Origin: Thunnus maccoyii | Lineage: Eukaryota > Chordata > Actinopteri > Scombriformes > Scombridae | Assembly (NCBI RefSeq): GCF_910596095.1 | Contig: NC_056554.1 | Span: forward strand, 4,092,001-4,156,000 | Length of the DNA: 64,000 nucleotides | Direction of reading: 5' to 3' | Shown: piece by piece, positions 48,032 through 61,800 of the stretch | How positions within the stretch are numbered: position 1 is the first letter of the stretch | Layout of the letters: every line of letters starts with the position of its first letter | The notes under the pieces: model-generated | The model's database searches: none | Told to the model about the DNA's origin: nothing | Seen by the model: the letters and a program-made list of their open reading frames with translations, nothing else | Program-made: the position numbers and the translations under genes

Positions 48032-50670
48032 GTTTCTATCTGCTGATTAAACTCCACACTGTACTGAAAAACAGCTGCTGACAGACAGTCTGTGTGGGAT
48101 ACTAAAAGATGAACCACCTAACCTCATAGATTATGTATACTCATGTGTGTTTGCGTCAAGTGGAGGGGCCTGAAATTGACCATGTAACCACAGAAGATTT
48201 TCGTATTCTCATTTTCAGACTTTTCTTACAAGAGCAACTGCAGTATGTGACCAACATATTTGATCAGAATACTAAAAGAAGTGCTTTATGAGTCATGTAA
48301 TTACCATAAATGTTATGATACTATCCAGACTCCATCTGAGCAAGTACAGAAATGTATCTGTGGTAAATGTCAAGGTCTTTATATTATTTATTAATCATTC
48401 TTTATAGCTCAATGTTCCCTTTAACACCACTTTCAAAAACAAGGCCTACCGTAGACAGAATATGGCAGCCATGACCCTAACCAGCACTCAGACTCATGAA
48501 TGAGGATTTAACCACTGGGATATCTACATTATTCTACTATCAGTAAAGGCAAAAACATTGGTTGAAATATTCCAGTTAATAGAACTTCACTTAATCTTCT
48601 CACATGTCACAAACCTTGATTTACATGTTAGTGAGTTCATTAACCAACCAACTATAAGAATATATTAAAATACTTCTGGAGGAAACAGTCATGCCAATAG
48701 AACGCATTGACATGAATAAAAGTCAGTAAGTTTTCCATGAACTAAGAAATCTCAAAATCCCATAAAAAAAGAGAATCAATATACATTTCAGGATATCTAT
48801 GTCGTAACTCAGCAGTAAACAGTTTGTGAGACACTTAAAAATATATATAATTAATACTGAGAATAATTCAAGAAACACTGATGTACAAAAATTAATATGT
48901 TTCAGATATCTTGGTAATAAAGCTGTGTGTGTCATGAAATTGCTATAGTATATCATAAAGCTCAAATTAATGATATTAATATATATTAATATTAATGATA
49001 TAAAATATTTCAGTGGGTTTCAGTCAAGGTTTAACAGAGTTCTCTTGTTAAACTGGTGCAAAAACAATAACATGAAGTTACATTAAGTCTGTCACAAAAT
49101 AAAGGTGAGGCTAACCTGTTTTAACTAAGATATACAGATGAGCATCATCAGCATATTATCGTATTAAAATAACAGAAAATACCAGTAACAAATTCTGTTA
49201 CAATAACTATGATCAGTTTGGATGTTAATCTCCATCCTGTGTTATATACCAATCAATTTCAAGTGAAGTTCAGCAGGTTGCTAGCTTATGTTTAGTTTCA
49301 GTCCATTTAATTTTCCAGTACCTGCCCAATGTCTCCCACTACATTATTTATTATTTTATTATTTATTTTTGTGCACCTGGTGTACATTTTTGCACATAGT
49401 GTGCTCTGGGTCAGTGCTGATTGATGGTTTTAATGGTTATAATGAAGCCTACCATTCAAATGTTGTTGCATCCTTCACTTTCAATAAATTAATAGAAATA
49501 ATTATGGTTGTTATGTTCTCTTGTTTTAGATGAGATCATAATATCGTGTGATTGTGAATGTATTTTCTCTATAAACGAATAGTGTCAAACCAAAACAAAA
49601 CAAAACACTCTCTTCTCTCTGAAATGGGTGAATGGAGGTTCAATCATCCATTTATTAATGACTAATAAGATATCTATAGATGCAAAATTAATTTGTGGTT
49701 CAAAGTTTGATATATGAACTAATAATAAAGGAATACCTCAGCTGGGTCAAAAATGACTAGCTCCATAACGTGCAGGGTCAGAATATGAACAGTATGTAAG
49801 GGTTAAAAAATCTTTTTATTAGTAAGCTAATATTTTGACCTATAGTTACACTTTTCGTCATGTGGAGTGGAACTGGAGCAGAAGTATAATCTTTTTTGTA
49901 ATGAAGATCACTACATTATTATTTCTTCTCACAAGGTGTGTCTGAAGGTCAGACTTTCTTGCCCTTTTCAACCAGCATGATAAACATTTCATACCAACCT
50001 TTCCTGACCTCTTCTTTACAGGATGTCCTGCATCCTCAGCACTACTATTAATACTACTGTGTGTACATGAGATGAATGGTATCTACTAATACTATTTCTG
50101 ATACTAGTACTACAACAATACTACAAACGATAATAAGTGGTCATTCATAGTACTGTTGTAATTCCAAAATGTTAAGTAATACTTTTTGTTTAAAGGTGTA
50201 AAAGTGTAAAGCTTATTTGGTTTCTTATATCAGTCAGATGAGAAGATTGATACCACCACCTCTTGTTTGTATGTTGAATATAAGCTGGGAACTATTAGCT
50301 TAGCTTAGCACAAAGACTGGAAATGGGGAACAGCTAGCCTAGTTCAAAAATCTGCCTACCAGCACCTCTAAAACACACAAATAAACATTATATCTGTTTG
50401 TTTAAGGCTTGCAACTTTTTTTCTTAGCTTAGAGGAAGTTCAGAGGAGACATACCAACAGTGAAAGTTTCATATTATTTAATGTATTTATGTGAGGTTTA
50501 TATGATATTGTAGGTATTACAAAGCATTTAGAACATATTAAAAGATATATCAGCCAATTCAGGCTCAAAATGATTCCATTTGAAAGCTAAATAGTTCATT
50601 ACTCAAGGCAGGTTTGCACATTAATACCAAAATCATTACCATATTTTAAATGAAATGTCAAACATTTGCA
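48032..50670. other. Upstream region of X3 and spacer
   Basis: 48,190-48,560 repeats the X2 upstream region. 50,160-50,510 repeats 38,110-38,470. 48,600-50,150 is AT-rich with nothing recognised. Confidence 0.55.
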
Positions 50671-50676
50671 TTTATT
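50671..50676 (-). terminator. Poly(A) signal of the 91-aa CC chemokine gene
   Basis: AATAAA on the minus strand, 57 bp after the stop codon, at the same spacing as in X2. Confidence 0.75.
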
Positions 50677-50733
50677 AAAGCAACAAAAGTAACTTTGCAG
50701 AGGGGCGAGGCTTTTTCCAGACAGGGAGCTGGT

Positions 50734-51104
50734 TTACAAGTTTGCTTCATCCAGACTTTTCATGATTTTCTCAACCCAGGAGAGATTGGGATCCACACAG
50801 ATGTGACGAGACTTTCTGGTCACCAAACTGAAAGAAAACAGGTGAAAATGAAAATGTCACAATCACACGTGGCAGTGTTTTTTAAGTAATTAAGATAGAA
50901 TAACAAATAGATACAAAAGTTATAACATACTGTATGTACAGTATGAGAAAACTTTAGTGATCTCTTAATAGAGTAAACAGACACAAAAAAAGTCATGGGT
51001 AGCATGATGTGTAGCCTGTGTGCAAACTACTTAATTACAGATGTAGAAAGGAGGACATATATATATATATACACACACACATATATTTATATATATATAT
51101 ATAA

Positions 51105-51156
<52 letters not shown>

Positions 51157-51551
51157 ATATATATATACTGAAGTATATAATACTGAAGTAAACTCAGTTT
51201 TCAGCACTTACATGACTCCGGTCCTTGAGCAGCGGTAATCAGTCATATAATATGACTGGATTAAGTTTTTGTTCACTCTTCTTGGGTAGAATTTGAAGCA
51301 ACAGTCATCAGGACCATTTGCGCCTGGAGAATAGAGACCATCATGTAATGTATTATCATGGTGTTTTGAGAAGTGAGATCTTGAATTGCAACGTGCTCAG
51401 GTTGGTCACATACACATGCCACATGTAGCTATATTTAAAAAAATATATATATCTATATATATATTTATATATTTATCTTACTGTTGCAGATCACTGAGGA
51501 AAGCAGTGCAGCTCCCAGGATGCAGAACAGAAGCATGTGACTTGTCCTCAT
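50734..51551 (-). CDS. CC chemokine, conventional three-exon gene
   Basis: Minus-strand exons 51551-51482, 51323-51212 and 50827-50734, phases 1 and 2 as usual for CC chemokine genes, 91 aa. The signal peptide is MRTSHMLLFCILGAALLSSV, with likely cleavage after ICN/S. The mature protein starts near ANGPDDCCFKF. Cysteines C31, C32, C55 and C71 give CC-x22-C-x15-C. RKSRHICVDP and WVEKIMKSL form the third strand and C-terminal helix. Exons 2 and 3 are very close to the last two coding exons of X2, differing at a handful of residues, so these genes exchanged or duplicated their 3' halves recently. The product would be a secreted chemoattractant for leukocytes. The orthology group is not assigned. 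Confidence 0.88.
51058..51172. repeat. TA/CA/TG compound microsatellite in intron 2 of the CC chemokine gene
   Basis: Alternating (AT)n, (AC)n, (AT)n, then about 18 GT units and (AT)n. The AC and GT arms are complementary. It lies within the intron between exons 2 and 3. Confidence 0.9.
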
Positions 51552-54500
51552 GATGACTCGATGTTCCTCTGGAGATGATGCTGATAGAGATTAATATCAC
51601 AGCTGCTCTTCACCTGCAGTAAAGGGCTACTAAACAAAAGGTAGTGTGGTGTTGAGCTTATCAAGATCAAATATTTTTTTAAAAGGCTGTCACTGATGTG
51701 AAGGAAGGAGGGGGGTTGCGGTTTGGAGGGGACCGAAGTTGCCTGTCACACAAACTTTCCACTCGGTTTTGAAAAGGCTGAGAGGTAGACTGCAGAGGAA
51801 ATGCAATGTGGTTAGCCCAGAGATGTTACTCAAAGCATAAGTGAAATAAAACAGTAGCAATTACTACAATATTTCTACGTTGATCAAAAAATCTTAAATT
51901 AATATAAAAGAAAAGATTTATTAAAACACTCAAAACAGGTAATGACGACATTCCTTTTTGTTTTGCTTTAGCTTGCTGGTGGAAAACTGGTCAATAGAGT
52001 AGTATCATATTGAGACATCTTGAGTTTAACTACATGTTACAAAGATACTTAAATAGTTAGTCCTGCAATTTGGGATTGCACGTCCATGTGCCTCAAGGTC
52101 CATTTAGTAGATTTCCATGATCTTCATAGTTTTCCCAGTTGAAAAAGAATGAAATGAAGAATGAAAAAATGTAAATTTAAACATTTACAAATCTAATTTT
52201 TGCTGCACTAATCAGTAGTGAGGGACATATCCATCTATTGGCGTCATTTTCAGTCAACACGGAAGATGCCGAAGTGATTGCTAGTAGTAGTTAACCTACA
52301 TTTTTGCAGTTATTTCTGTAAGTCGATTTACAACCTGTACAGTTGTGTCACTATTGTCTTTATTTTATCATGGATGTAGCTAGCTAGTGTAGCTAGTTAG
52401 CTATGTAGGGAATTTCTAAACAAATCTGACATGTGGATGGTCATTTAGGTCGGAACTGGGCTACTTCACCTCTATTACAACTGGGTAAACTATCTGCAGA
52501 TGGAGGTCATGTGATACATGATGAAGGATCTTTTTGTCAAGGTCAAGAAGGTGAAGACTTCCATAAAATTGGGGTTCAATTCTGCATTGTTTTGTCCGGT
52601 TGAATCGGACTCTGGTTTGTTTTACCCCTTGATACAATTCTTTTGGGAAGATCTGAACTCAGCAAATTGTATTCAGGTATGGACCAAAACAGGAAGTGGT
52701 CACAAACAAATTCTGAAATGGTTTGTTTGTGAAATTAGCTAGTTGCTAGCAGCTAGCCAGAGAATGAATCGAGGTCCAAAGACATAACAAGTAACAACCC
52801 TAACCCTAACCCTAACTCATCCACTGATTTGGGCCATAGCAAATAAGCTATAGATTTGAAAATGCACTTAGTACACGCTCTTGATCAAGCTTTAAAAATC
52901 ACTGGATCCTATGTTTCCCCTAATGCAACTTAATTAAGTCTTTTGTTAAATCCTCTATGCCTGGTAAATGCACGTCTTTCAAACTCCATGAGAGCTATTT
53001 GTAATGCAGGCTTTCTGTTAAAAAAAATGCCCAAGCCCATGCCAAAGTAACCTTGGTGACATCACTATGACATCATCAAGGTTATTTTCTCAGACTTGAC
53101 AAAGCTCCTCCAGAGCCACAAAAGACATTTACAACTGTTTTCACACACAAAGTTTACTCCTTTATGATGAGTAAACTAATAGTCATGTGTAAAATTGGTG
53201 GAAGGTACCTTTAACCTTAAGTTTTTAAGTCATAGAGCAAATGTATTTTGCACAACAATTCAACATTCATGATGGAATAAATCCATCATAAAAAAGGCAT
53301 AAATAACATTTTTATTATTGGACAGAAGTCTCTGGAACAAGAGTTGTCACATTTTAGATTAAGGGAAGTAATCACAATCATGGACATGACCTCATGTTCT
53401 CACATTCATTTGCCTGCTAGTTATTTGCCCAAACATGATTTGACAACAATATCTTAATACTGGACTGACTGAAAGGCAGTCTGGGAAATGTAGGAATTAA
53501 TTTCCAAATGACTCGACAAGGTAGGTTGAGAGTAAAAAAAAATAAATAAATGCACTAAAAGTTAGTTGTAAGTTTGAACAAAGACACAAAGACCGGCTAC
53601 TGGTTGAATATGTACAGCTCTTTATTTTAATAAAACCATAGTTTTTTTTTTATACATTTCAAGTGAGATACAGTTGCATGATAACCCTCTGCTCTCTCCA
53701 TGTATGTCTATCAGTCCTCTACAGTACATGGGGTCTCTTGAGGAAAAAAACAAAACAATTAGACAACAAAAAAAACAAACAGAACCCAAGAAATTAAAGC
53801 CATCCAGCAAATCAAACAGATCATTTAGCAAAGGTATATTACAATTTTTATTCAAATTTAGTTTGATTGAATTTTGCTTTACACTATTGTGGATCGGTTT
53901 TGCCAGTGTGTGTTGTGTGATAGAAGGACAGGACGCAGGTAGTGTTGGAAGGGCCAATGTAACAACTAATTAGTAGAGTAACTAACAGATCTCATTCTGA
54001 AAATACCACTCAACGACACACACGTGAAACACACACACTCAGCTTGCATTGTTAGCTGGTCACTACAAATTTTTTAAAAAGATGGAAAATGAACAACCCG
54101 TTTGAACCTGTGAGTGATGACAAAGTGATGATGCGAGGCACAACTCAAACTATGTGCAAAAAGCTTTATTGCAGTCCTGTGGTGTCTAACCACACTGGGG
54201 AGTGGGAGGGAGGAGTGCATTGAGACGAGTGATCAGAAAGTCTGCTGCATGGTGCTGAGCTGATGCACAAACCTATACACAGACCGTCTGTCTGTAAGCA
54301 GCCATAAACAGGCTGAGATGATGGGGATTTAAATAGTGAAATGAGTACATGTCTCAGCTGTGGTCCAGGCATTTAAGAAAGTACAGACAAGCAAAGAGAC
54401 AGAGAGGCCAAATGGGAGGGTCACCAATATTTCAGGGCACAAAAAGAAAAATTTCACACACAAAATCAGTAGCACATCATATCATATGAAGCAGCTTCTC

Positions 54501-57460
54501 CACCAATAACAGCACAGTTCACACTGAGAAATGCCATCAGTAGGTTCATTTGTTTCAAGATAGTTGGCTGCGCAAACAAAGACAACTGAACTGAGCCAAC
54601 AAGATTTCTACACTTCTCAGCTTTTATTTATTTTGATGAACAGTTGTGTGCAAAATGGGCAACTCCTCTTTGAAAAATGAAATCACAGAAATAGATATTT
54701 ATCAAACTGCTGCAATCATGTCAGCAGTAAGATGATACTTCACTACTTTTTTATCTGATCATCAGGACTAGCTGTCTGTTAACTCATCAGATTAATGTAG
54801 GTAATGTGACCACACCCTCAATAGTGAACTGGCCCCACCCTCCACTGGTAAGGATGGAGTCACACATTAACCTCAGTGACACAGTGACAACCTCAAAATA
54901 CAACAGCCACAAAGCCCAACTCCTGACACAGTTACACCCAGGGGCCCAGTGACCACTAACATGCATATGCTCAACGTGAGAGGAAATGACTCCTGTAGAG
55001 TATCTGTGATCCAAAAAACACTGCACAATGACAAAAAACAAAACAAAAAAACTCCAAAAACTAGACAACCACTGAATCTATTGAACATGTTGGAAAATAC
55101 TCTTATTCACTTTCTTGCACAGTTACATGAGGAGATCAATTCATATTTTATATCTGTCCTTTAGATATAAAGCTATAGCCAGGACACAGTTAGCTTAGCA
55201 TAAAGACTAGTAACGGGGGGAAACAACTAGCCTGGCTCTGTCCAAAGGCGAAATCCGCCTACCTGCACCTCTAAAGCTCATTGATGAACACCACATAGCT
55301 CACCTATTTCATATGTACAAAAATTGAAGTATAAAAATGAAAAGTTTTACAGACAGTTATGTGTTGGACCAGGAGTCTTTGTCACCTTGAGTTGGCTAGG
55401 CAGCTAGCAGAGACTCCAGGAAGCCTACACATCCGGTCCAAAAGTAATCCAACAAACAAACCCTGTAAAACTGCAACTTGTCATTTTTATAATTAGCTTT
55501 TAGTAAGGATTAAACATACAAAATATAAAATATTAAGTACTTAAGTATTTATTAGTGAGCTTTAAAGGGTGCTTTTTACCTTTGCACAGAGCTGAGCTAA
55601 CTGTTTCTGTCTGCTTTCAGTCTTTATGCTAAGATAAGCTAACTGTCTCCTGGCTCCAGCTTTATATTTAATGGACACACATGAGAGTGGTATCCATGTT
55701 CTCATCTAACTCTTGACAAGAAAGCTAATAAGTGTATTTCCAAAAGGTCTATTTTCTTTAAGGTGAACACAAAACAATTGCACTAAATGGGTGGAATCAG
55801 CTAAACAGACACATATTAAGGCTGACTGGAACAAACCATATTGGAAATGCCACAAAAACAAAAGCAAATATTTGCTTTTAACTCTGCATTTGAGTTCACA
55901 GCTTGACTGCCCTGCTTTTCTTGGTGCGTGTTCTCAGAAATTAACGCTCCATGTTCATGATGCAATGAGGCACAAGAACAGTGGAAGAACATTTTATCAG
56001 GATGTGAAGTAAGGTCAGGAGCAAACTACAGCAAGAATGGTGGAAAGTTTTAAAGAGAAACTACTTGTCTGCTTTTTTCATTGTACAAAGCAGAAAGTTT
56101 TCAAGTTCTCACCAGGGATGTTTCTGGCCTGCTCTTCAAAAATTTTGGGTGGGGAGAGGTTCAACAGCAAGTCTTCATGTGACGGCAACATGGGGTTCAG
56201 TTTATGTCCCATTGTCTCTTTGATAAATATTAAATATATGCAGAACATTTAAAGACATTACATTCATACCAAGACATTAGGAATCAAAACACTAACAAGC
56301 TAAAATGTACCTCAAACAAATGGACAAGGCGATGTCAATGTCTAATAGCAACACACTTATTATTTACTCCAGTTTCATTGACATAAATACACTGTAAATC
56401 TCATTTTACAGGCAGCTTTTGACCTCTTTTAAGAGGCTTAAAACATTTAATTAAATGTAACATTGTGGTGTCTCAGAGACACCAAACATGTCTTCAGGTG
56501 GTTAACCTATAGTATAAAACGTTATGTGCATTTCTGTTGAATATTCATGGATTTTAACTCACAAACCTTTCTTCAAGACTCAGAGTTGACTTCATGGAAT
56601 GGTTTAGGAAACAAATCTACACTAACTGGAAGAAATGAGAAGCATGAGGACATCAGAGGACATGAAGGAATGATAAAAGTTAAGAGGAAAAAAAAAAGGT
56701 GCAGAGACAAAGAGATGGAGACACACAGAGACACTAGCTGAGGTTCCACTTGACACATTTCAAAATTTGTCATTCACAGATCTGACTCTGGAGATGTGAT
56801 TTTAGGACATTGCTATAACTTTTTCCAGCTCTTCCTCTGCTTTTCTTTGCTTTTATACTCACTGTAGCTGGATATGGGATGTTTTAGGTTATTTTATGGA
56901 GGGCAGTCAGAGATGTAGACTGTATTTCAGGGAAACACTTCACGTTTCTGTCATAAAAATAGCCACATTTAAGGATAAATTTGCCAAAGACTTAAAAAAG
57001 AAGAGCAGAAGTGTAGCCAGAAAAAGCAGTGACAGCAGAAAATTCAAATCTTTGATGTAATAACTGGCATCTCTGTGGTTTCCTCTGGTCTGTGGAGACC
57101 TGAACCAGCCTGGTAGGTGCATGTATGCAGGAGTGTGTGATACATTCTTCTGCCTGTGCCAGCTACAGTTTCCAGTCCACTGCTGGGCCTCTGATCAGAG
57201 GAGGGATGGTGGGAGTTAAATAAGGCCTCATATTCCTTTTCTCACCCCTCCTCCTTCACTTACAGACCCCCCTCCAGGGTCCTGGTTCCAGTCAGAGCGG
57301 TGACACAGCTCTGGAGAAGAGGTTTATCACAGTGACTCAACCGCACCCCCGACCAGATCTCTCTCAGGTCCATCTGACCCGCTAAGAGTCCAGTTTTTCC
57401 CAAAGGCTGGAGGGGAAGTGGGTTGGCGCTGGAACTGGTCGAGTCCGCTGGTGTGTGACC
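51552..57460. other. Spacer and probable tbc1d14 3' UTR
   Basis: No exon supported. A three-unit CCCTAA run is at about 52,797-52,815. 55,170-55,690 is the interspersed repeat also seen at 38,160. Minus-strand AATAAA-type signals occur at about 54,169 and 53,621. One of these could end a long tbc1d14 3' UTR, but nothing in the sequence proves it. Reading frames on both strands around 53,620-53,970 and 54,787-55,164 overlap each other and look random. Confidence 0.5.
55170..55690. repeat. Interspersed repeat (family of 38,160 and 50,200)
   Basis: Contains AGTTAGCTTAGCATAAAGAC, CTAGCCTGGCTCTGTCCAAA and, near the far end, CTGTCTCCTGGCTCCAGC with TATGCTAAGATAAGCTAAC. The two ends are partly complementary, suggesting a DNA element with inverted ends. 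Confidence 0.55.
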
Positions 57461-58783
57461 TCAGCGCTTCAGCACCGGGCTGCCCCGCTCCTGATCTTTC
57501 TGTAACGCCTGCAGAACCTGAAGAGACAAGGGAAGTAGCTGTTAAAAAATATGACACTGGCAATCTGTAAAGACTTATAAACAACGGTCTCAGCTAAATG
57601 TCCTCAAACGTAAGCTCTAACATCCTCCTACCTGTGCCCACTTCCTGTTGCGGCTGGTCATGTGGATGGCGGCGATTTGCTGGAAGAGCTGCTCGGCGGG
57701 GATGAGGTCGGGCAGCCGGGTGAGGAACTGAGCCATGTGGATGAAGTCCATGCAGGTCAGGACGTCCTGGTAGAGACGCAGCAGGCCCAACGCCGTGCGG
57801 AACAGGAACTCCTCGCCGTCTCTGCAGAACACGTCCCACACCCGACACGCCAGGTCCAACGGCAGCGACTTACTGTACAGAGTGAAGATCCTGGAGGCAC
57901 GCAAGGAGGGAAAAGAGAGAAAACAACAGTGAACATTAGTTTTGTGAGCATACAAAAGCATAAATGCAAAATAAAAACTAGAAACAAGCACAGATGTGTG
58001 CATATCTTCAAGATGAATTTGTAGCTGTATATCATCTGTACAATGAAGCACACAGCTGCTGCATCTTATATCTCTACTGCATTGGTTTAAACACTTTTAA
58101 GATCCTAATGTCACAGCCATAATATGAAATATGATAATGATATGAAATATGAAAACAACTTTTCACCATGACAACGCCTCTATAAATTTTGTTTCTTGAC
58201 TAATTCTGACTTCTTGTTCAACAACTCCACAGTTAACTTTCAGAAGAGACCGGGCTTTGTAATTTTTTTTTTTTTTTTTTTTTTTAATTTGATTATTTGA
58301 TTACTCTTCCAATGATTTTCTCAGTTTATAAATTAATCATTTAGGTTGTAAAATGACAGGAAATTGTGAAAAATGTTGCAATTTCCAACAGCCCAAGTTG
58401 ATGTTTTCAAATAACCTTTTTCTGTCTAAACAAAAGTCTAAAAAAACCTCAATATATTCATTTTACTATCATAGATGACTAAGAAAACCAGCAAATAATC
58501 ACTTTGAAGAGCTGGAGCCAGTGACTTTTTGCCATTTTTTCTTAAAATGATGGTTAATCAGTTATAACAATTGCTTTTTATATGATTGATAAATCATTCA
58601 ATCAACTAGTTGGTTCTGCTTTTATTTTGAGTATGTTTTTTTCTGGCTTGTACTTAAGTTAGAAATCATGTATAAATGTAAGATTGGTTATAGATTGTTA
58701 TACTGGAGGGAGAAAAGCAACACATTTTCTTGTTCCTCCTGAGATTTCTCCCTTTTCCCCTCTGTTTAAGTGATGGAAACACG

Positions 58784-58833
<50 letters not shown>

Positions 58834-61800
58834 TTTGTGTGAAGTTTTTCTCTATCTGTTTTCTCAGAAATTACACGTGACACAGGAAACTGACGAGCAA
58901 AGTGTCATGTTTCTATATGACGACATGTAACACTTTTTCACCGGGACGGAGAACAAGGTGCACTCTGCATGCCGGTGGAACAAATGGTGACCTGCTATTT
59001 TGGCTTCACGTATAGTTTCCATTCTAGCTGTGAAATGTCATGATGGCAAGTAGATAAAAAAACATAACATTTCTTTTATGGTCTTCACACTGTGGTTTTA
59101 GGTTACATTTATGGTCAAATGAGCTGACTGTATGAACTAAAATGAAGAATACAATGATGTTTTAGAACACAAAAAAGCAGCAGAGAGGAGAGAACCAAAG
59201 AATATTTTTTAAAAAGAGAGTAAGAGTTTCAGACTCACCAGTCGATCAAATAAATATCGGGGGTCAAGTTGTTTTTCTTGAAATGTGCAAAGAGCTTTGG
59301 TAGGTTTTCTTCAAAGAACACTTCAAATGCCGCAAAGTAAGTCAACATCTGTAGAGAGAGGAGAAGGTGTCTTACAGAGGAACAAACATACACAAACCAC
59401 ATCATTGTAATAATCTGGGCAGTGGGTCATCTGTACAGATGGACAACAGCGGAGATATTAAAGTGTCTTGTAGAACAAAATGTAATCAGACAGCAGAGGC
59501 TGTTGAGATGTTTGTTGCACCCTTCTCTTTAAACATACTATTTGCCTGGATATTTAAATGTTTTATGTATTTTTTGTCACTTCTATAACCTTTTTGAAAC
59601 TATTAAGTTTTGATAATGTACCTGAAGGTCATGTTATATTCTAAGTGTTGTTGTGTGTTCTTGGTTTGATCATATGATTATGTGATCAACAGGATTTTCT
59701 GTCCATCTGGCAGATAAAGAACCTTTTTTTTCAGCCCAATAAAGTTTTGGGAGCTATGATCCAGTGTGCAGAAAGTCTATTATCCTGAACCTGGCATAAA
59801 TATAGCACAGGATGTGTGCACAACTACCTTTGTGCATAAATATATAATTTCTGAGGTCAAAAATGAAGGTTCTTGCTTGTAAAATTTTAAATATGTCGTA
59901 TAAAACCTTTATAGAAAAATAACCCGATCTGGAAGTGAGAGGAAATGCATATTTTTTGTTTTGATGGTGTAACTGTGTGTGTGTGTGTGTGTACTGACAA
60001 GGCTGTGGTCGACTCTGAAGAAGGCCATCTGACAGGGCTTGTTGAGCAGGTTGGCAAAAGCTATAAAGGCATCAGCTGTGTCCAGGTTCAGGATCAGCAC
60101 TGCTGCGATGAACGACATTCCCTGCACCTATACACACACACACACACATACACACAAATAAAAATTCTTCCTTGTGATGCTGTAAATGATGTGTAAAAAA
60201 TGTTAGAAAGAAACATACAAGTTGATTTCTGTCTCTGAAAGACCAGGACAGAGCAACACCTGCTACAGTGAACACGTTTTGCAGTGCACCATCTCTGACA
60301 CTGCTGTTGATATAAAGCTCTCTTATTTATTTAACTTGAAACAGTGATAAACATTTGTAAGTAGTTCAGCTTCAGTCTGGACATTTACGCTAGGAAGTGA
60401 AATGAAATGCTGACGCACGCCTGCAAATAGCAAAACAAACATGCACACAAAGATGAATGCATAGGTATGCTTGTGTGTGTGTGTGTGTGTGTGTTTAGCA
60501 TCTCATAGGTTGGGGTCAGTGCAGGAAGTCACAGTCATTTCTACCCAAGTAAAAACAGCATGGGGCTGCGGTGGGGAGCAACAAAGCAAACCACAGCATT
60601 TACAAGCGGTGCTGAAGAATTACAGAAAATGCAAATACATGTTCAGCGTGAAAGGACTGCTTCATGTCGAAACATCTCAATACAGAGAAGCAACTTCATT
60701 TTAATGCCTCTGGCTGATAAGAGAATAATTAAATGTTGGTCAAAGGTCAAGTTTACTTTTGTGAATCTTCTGCACATATACAAAATATACAAAACATATG
60801 GACAAGCATCAAGAGGCAGGTCAGGACTTGAGTGCATAATGTGAGTGTGAGAACAGACAGTAATGAGCCACTGACGCATGGTAAATCTCCTTAGAAGGAA
60901 GAAAAGGGTGGATGGAAGGAAAAGATGTGTAGGTTTGCAAAATCAAACCTACACACAAGCAGAAATGCCTACCCTAACCACTGGGCATTGCACTTTAGAG
61001 ATACACCGAATATGTGGGCAGATAGATGTTCAAATATCGATGATGGCGTATAGAGCTTCATGTCTCCCGCAGCAGTGACGTGGAAATTCAGAGCAGATTA
61101 GAGGACTCAACCTGACTTGAACTTGTGAGTTCTAAGGTTCAGATCGTTCACATTAATTCTGAACGCAGTGTTTAACATAGTTGTGTGCATCTAGTCTGGC
61201 TGGATTTCTAGTTAGTCTTGTGTAATGAGCCTCCAACATTTCCAGCGTCAAGTGTTTTCAAGCAGTCTGTTCTCAGCAGCCACATTGTTTTGAGTCATTC
61301 TACCAATATATTTTTGTGATTAACAAGCATACTGATTAGATGTTTGCAGCTCATTTATAATCAATGTGTATTTCCCGAATAGTGTGCAGTATACAGTATT
61401 AGCAGAAAGAACACTTCTGAGAAGAGGTGACATAAACATAAACTAGTTTTGATTTGTATATATTAAGACAAAGTTAGTAACAAATCAAATACATGACATG
61501 ACACTGACTTTATTAGCAATACAACGTTTTGGTGAGGGACTTTTTGTCAGTGCTGGGGGGGAATTTGACTTTTTCTTTGTTTAATGGAGATGGAGTGCAA
61601 GTCTCATCGTCTACCCACTGAGCTTCTCCAATCTAGCAGACACTTCACACTGAGTGGAAATCAAATACCTGAAACTATCAGTCATCCTGACCGCAATATA
61701 ACTCTGGTAATAGAAGATAACGACTATGTGGGTGTTATGTGGGAGATCCAAGACTGTGCTGTGTCATTTTTAACCTTCTTAAAAGGCAATAGTACTACCT

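Noticed and set aside
52797-52815. Telomere-like CCCTAA repeats (three units; a shorter run near 44,420)
   Set aside because: Too few units to be an interstitial telomere of interest. Such short runs are common by chance and in fish repeats.
53622-53973. Overlapping frames of about 100 codons on both strands
   Set aside because: They mirror each other on opposite strands, are low in complexity and show no homology or splice evidence.
57617-58053. Extension of the tbc1d14 exon beyond 57,890 and antisense frames at 57,662-58,024
   Set aside because: A clean CCTCCAG acceptor at 57,891 and the TBC1D14 protein match define the exon. The extra codons are intronic, and the plus-strand frame is a shadow.
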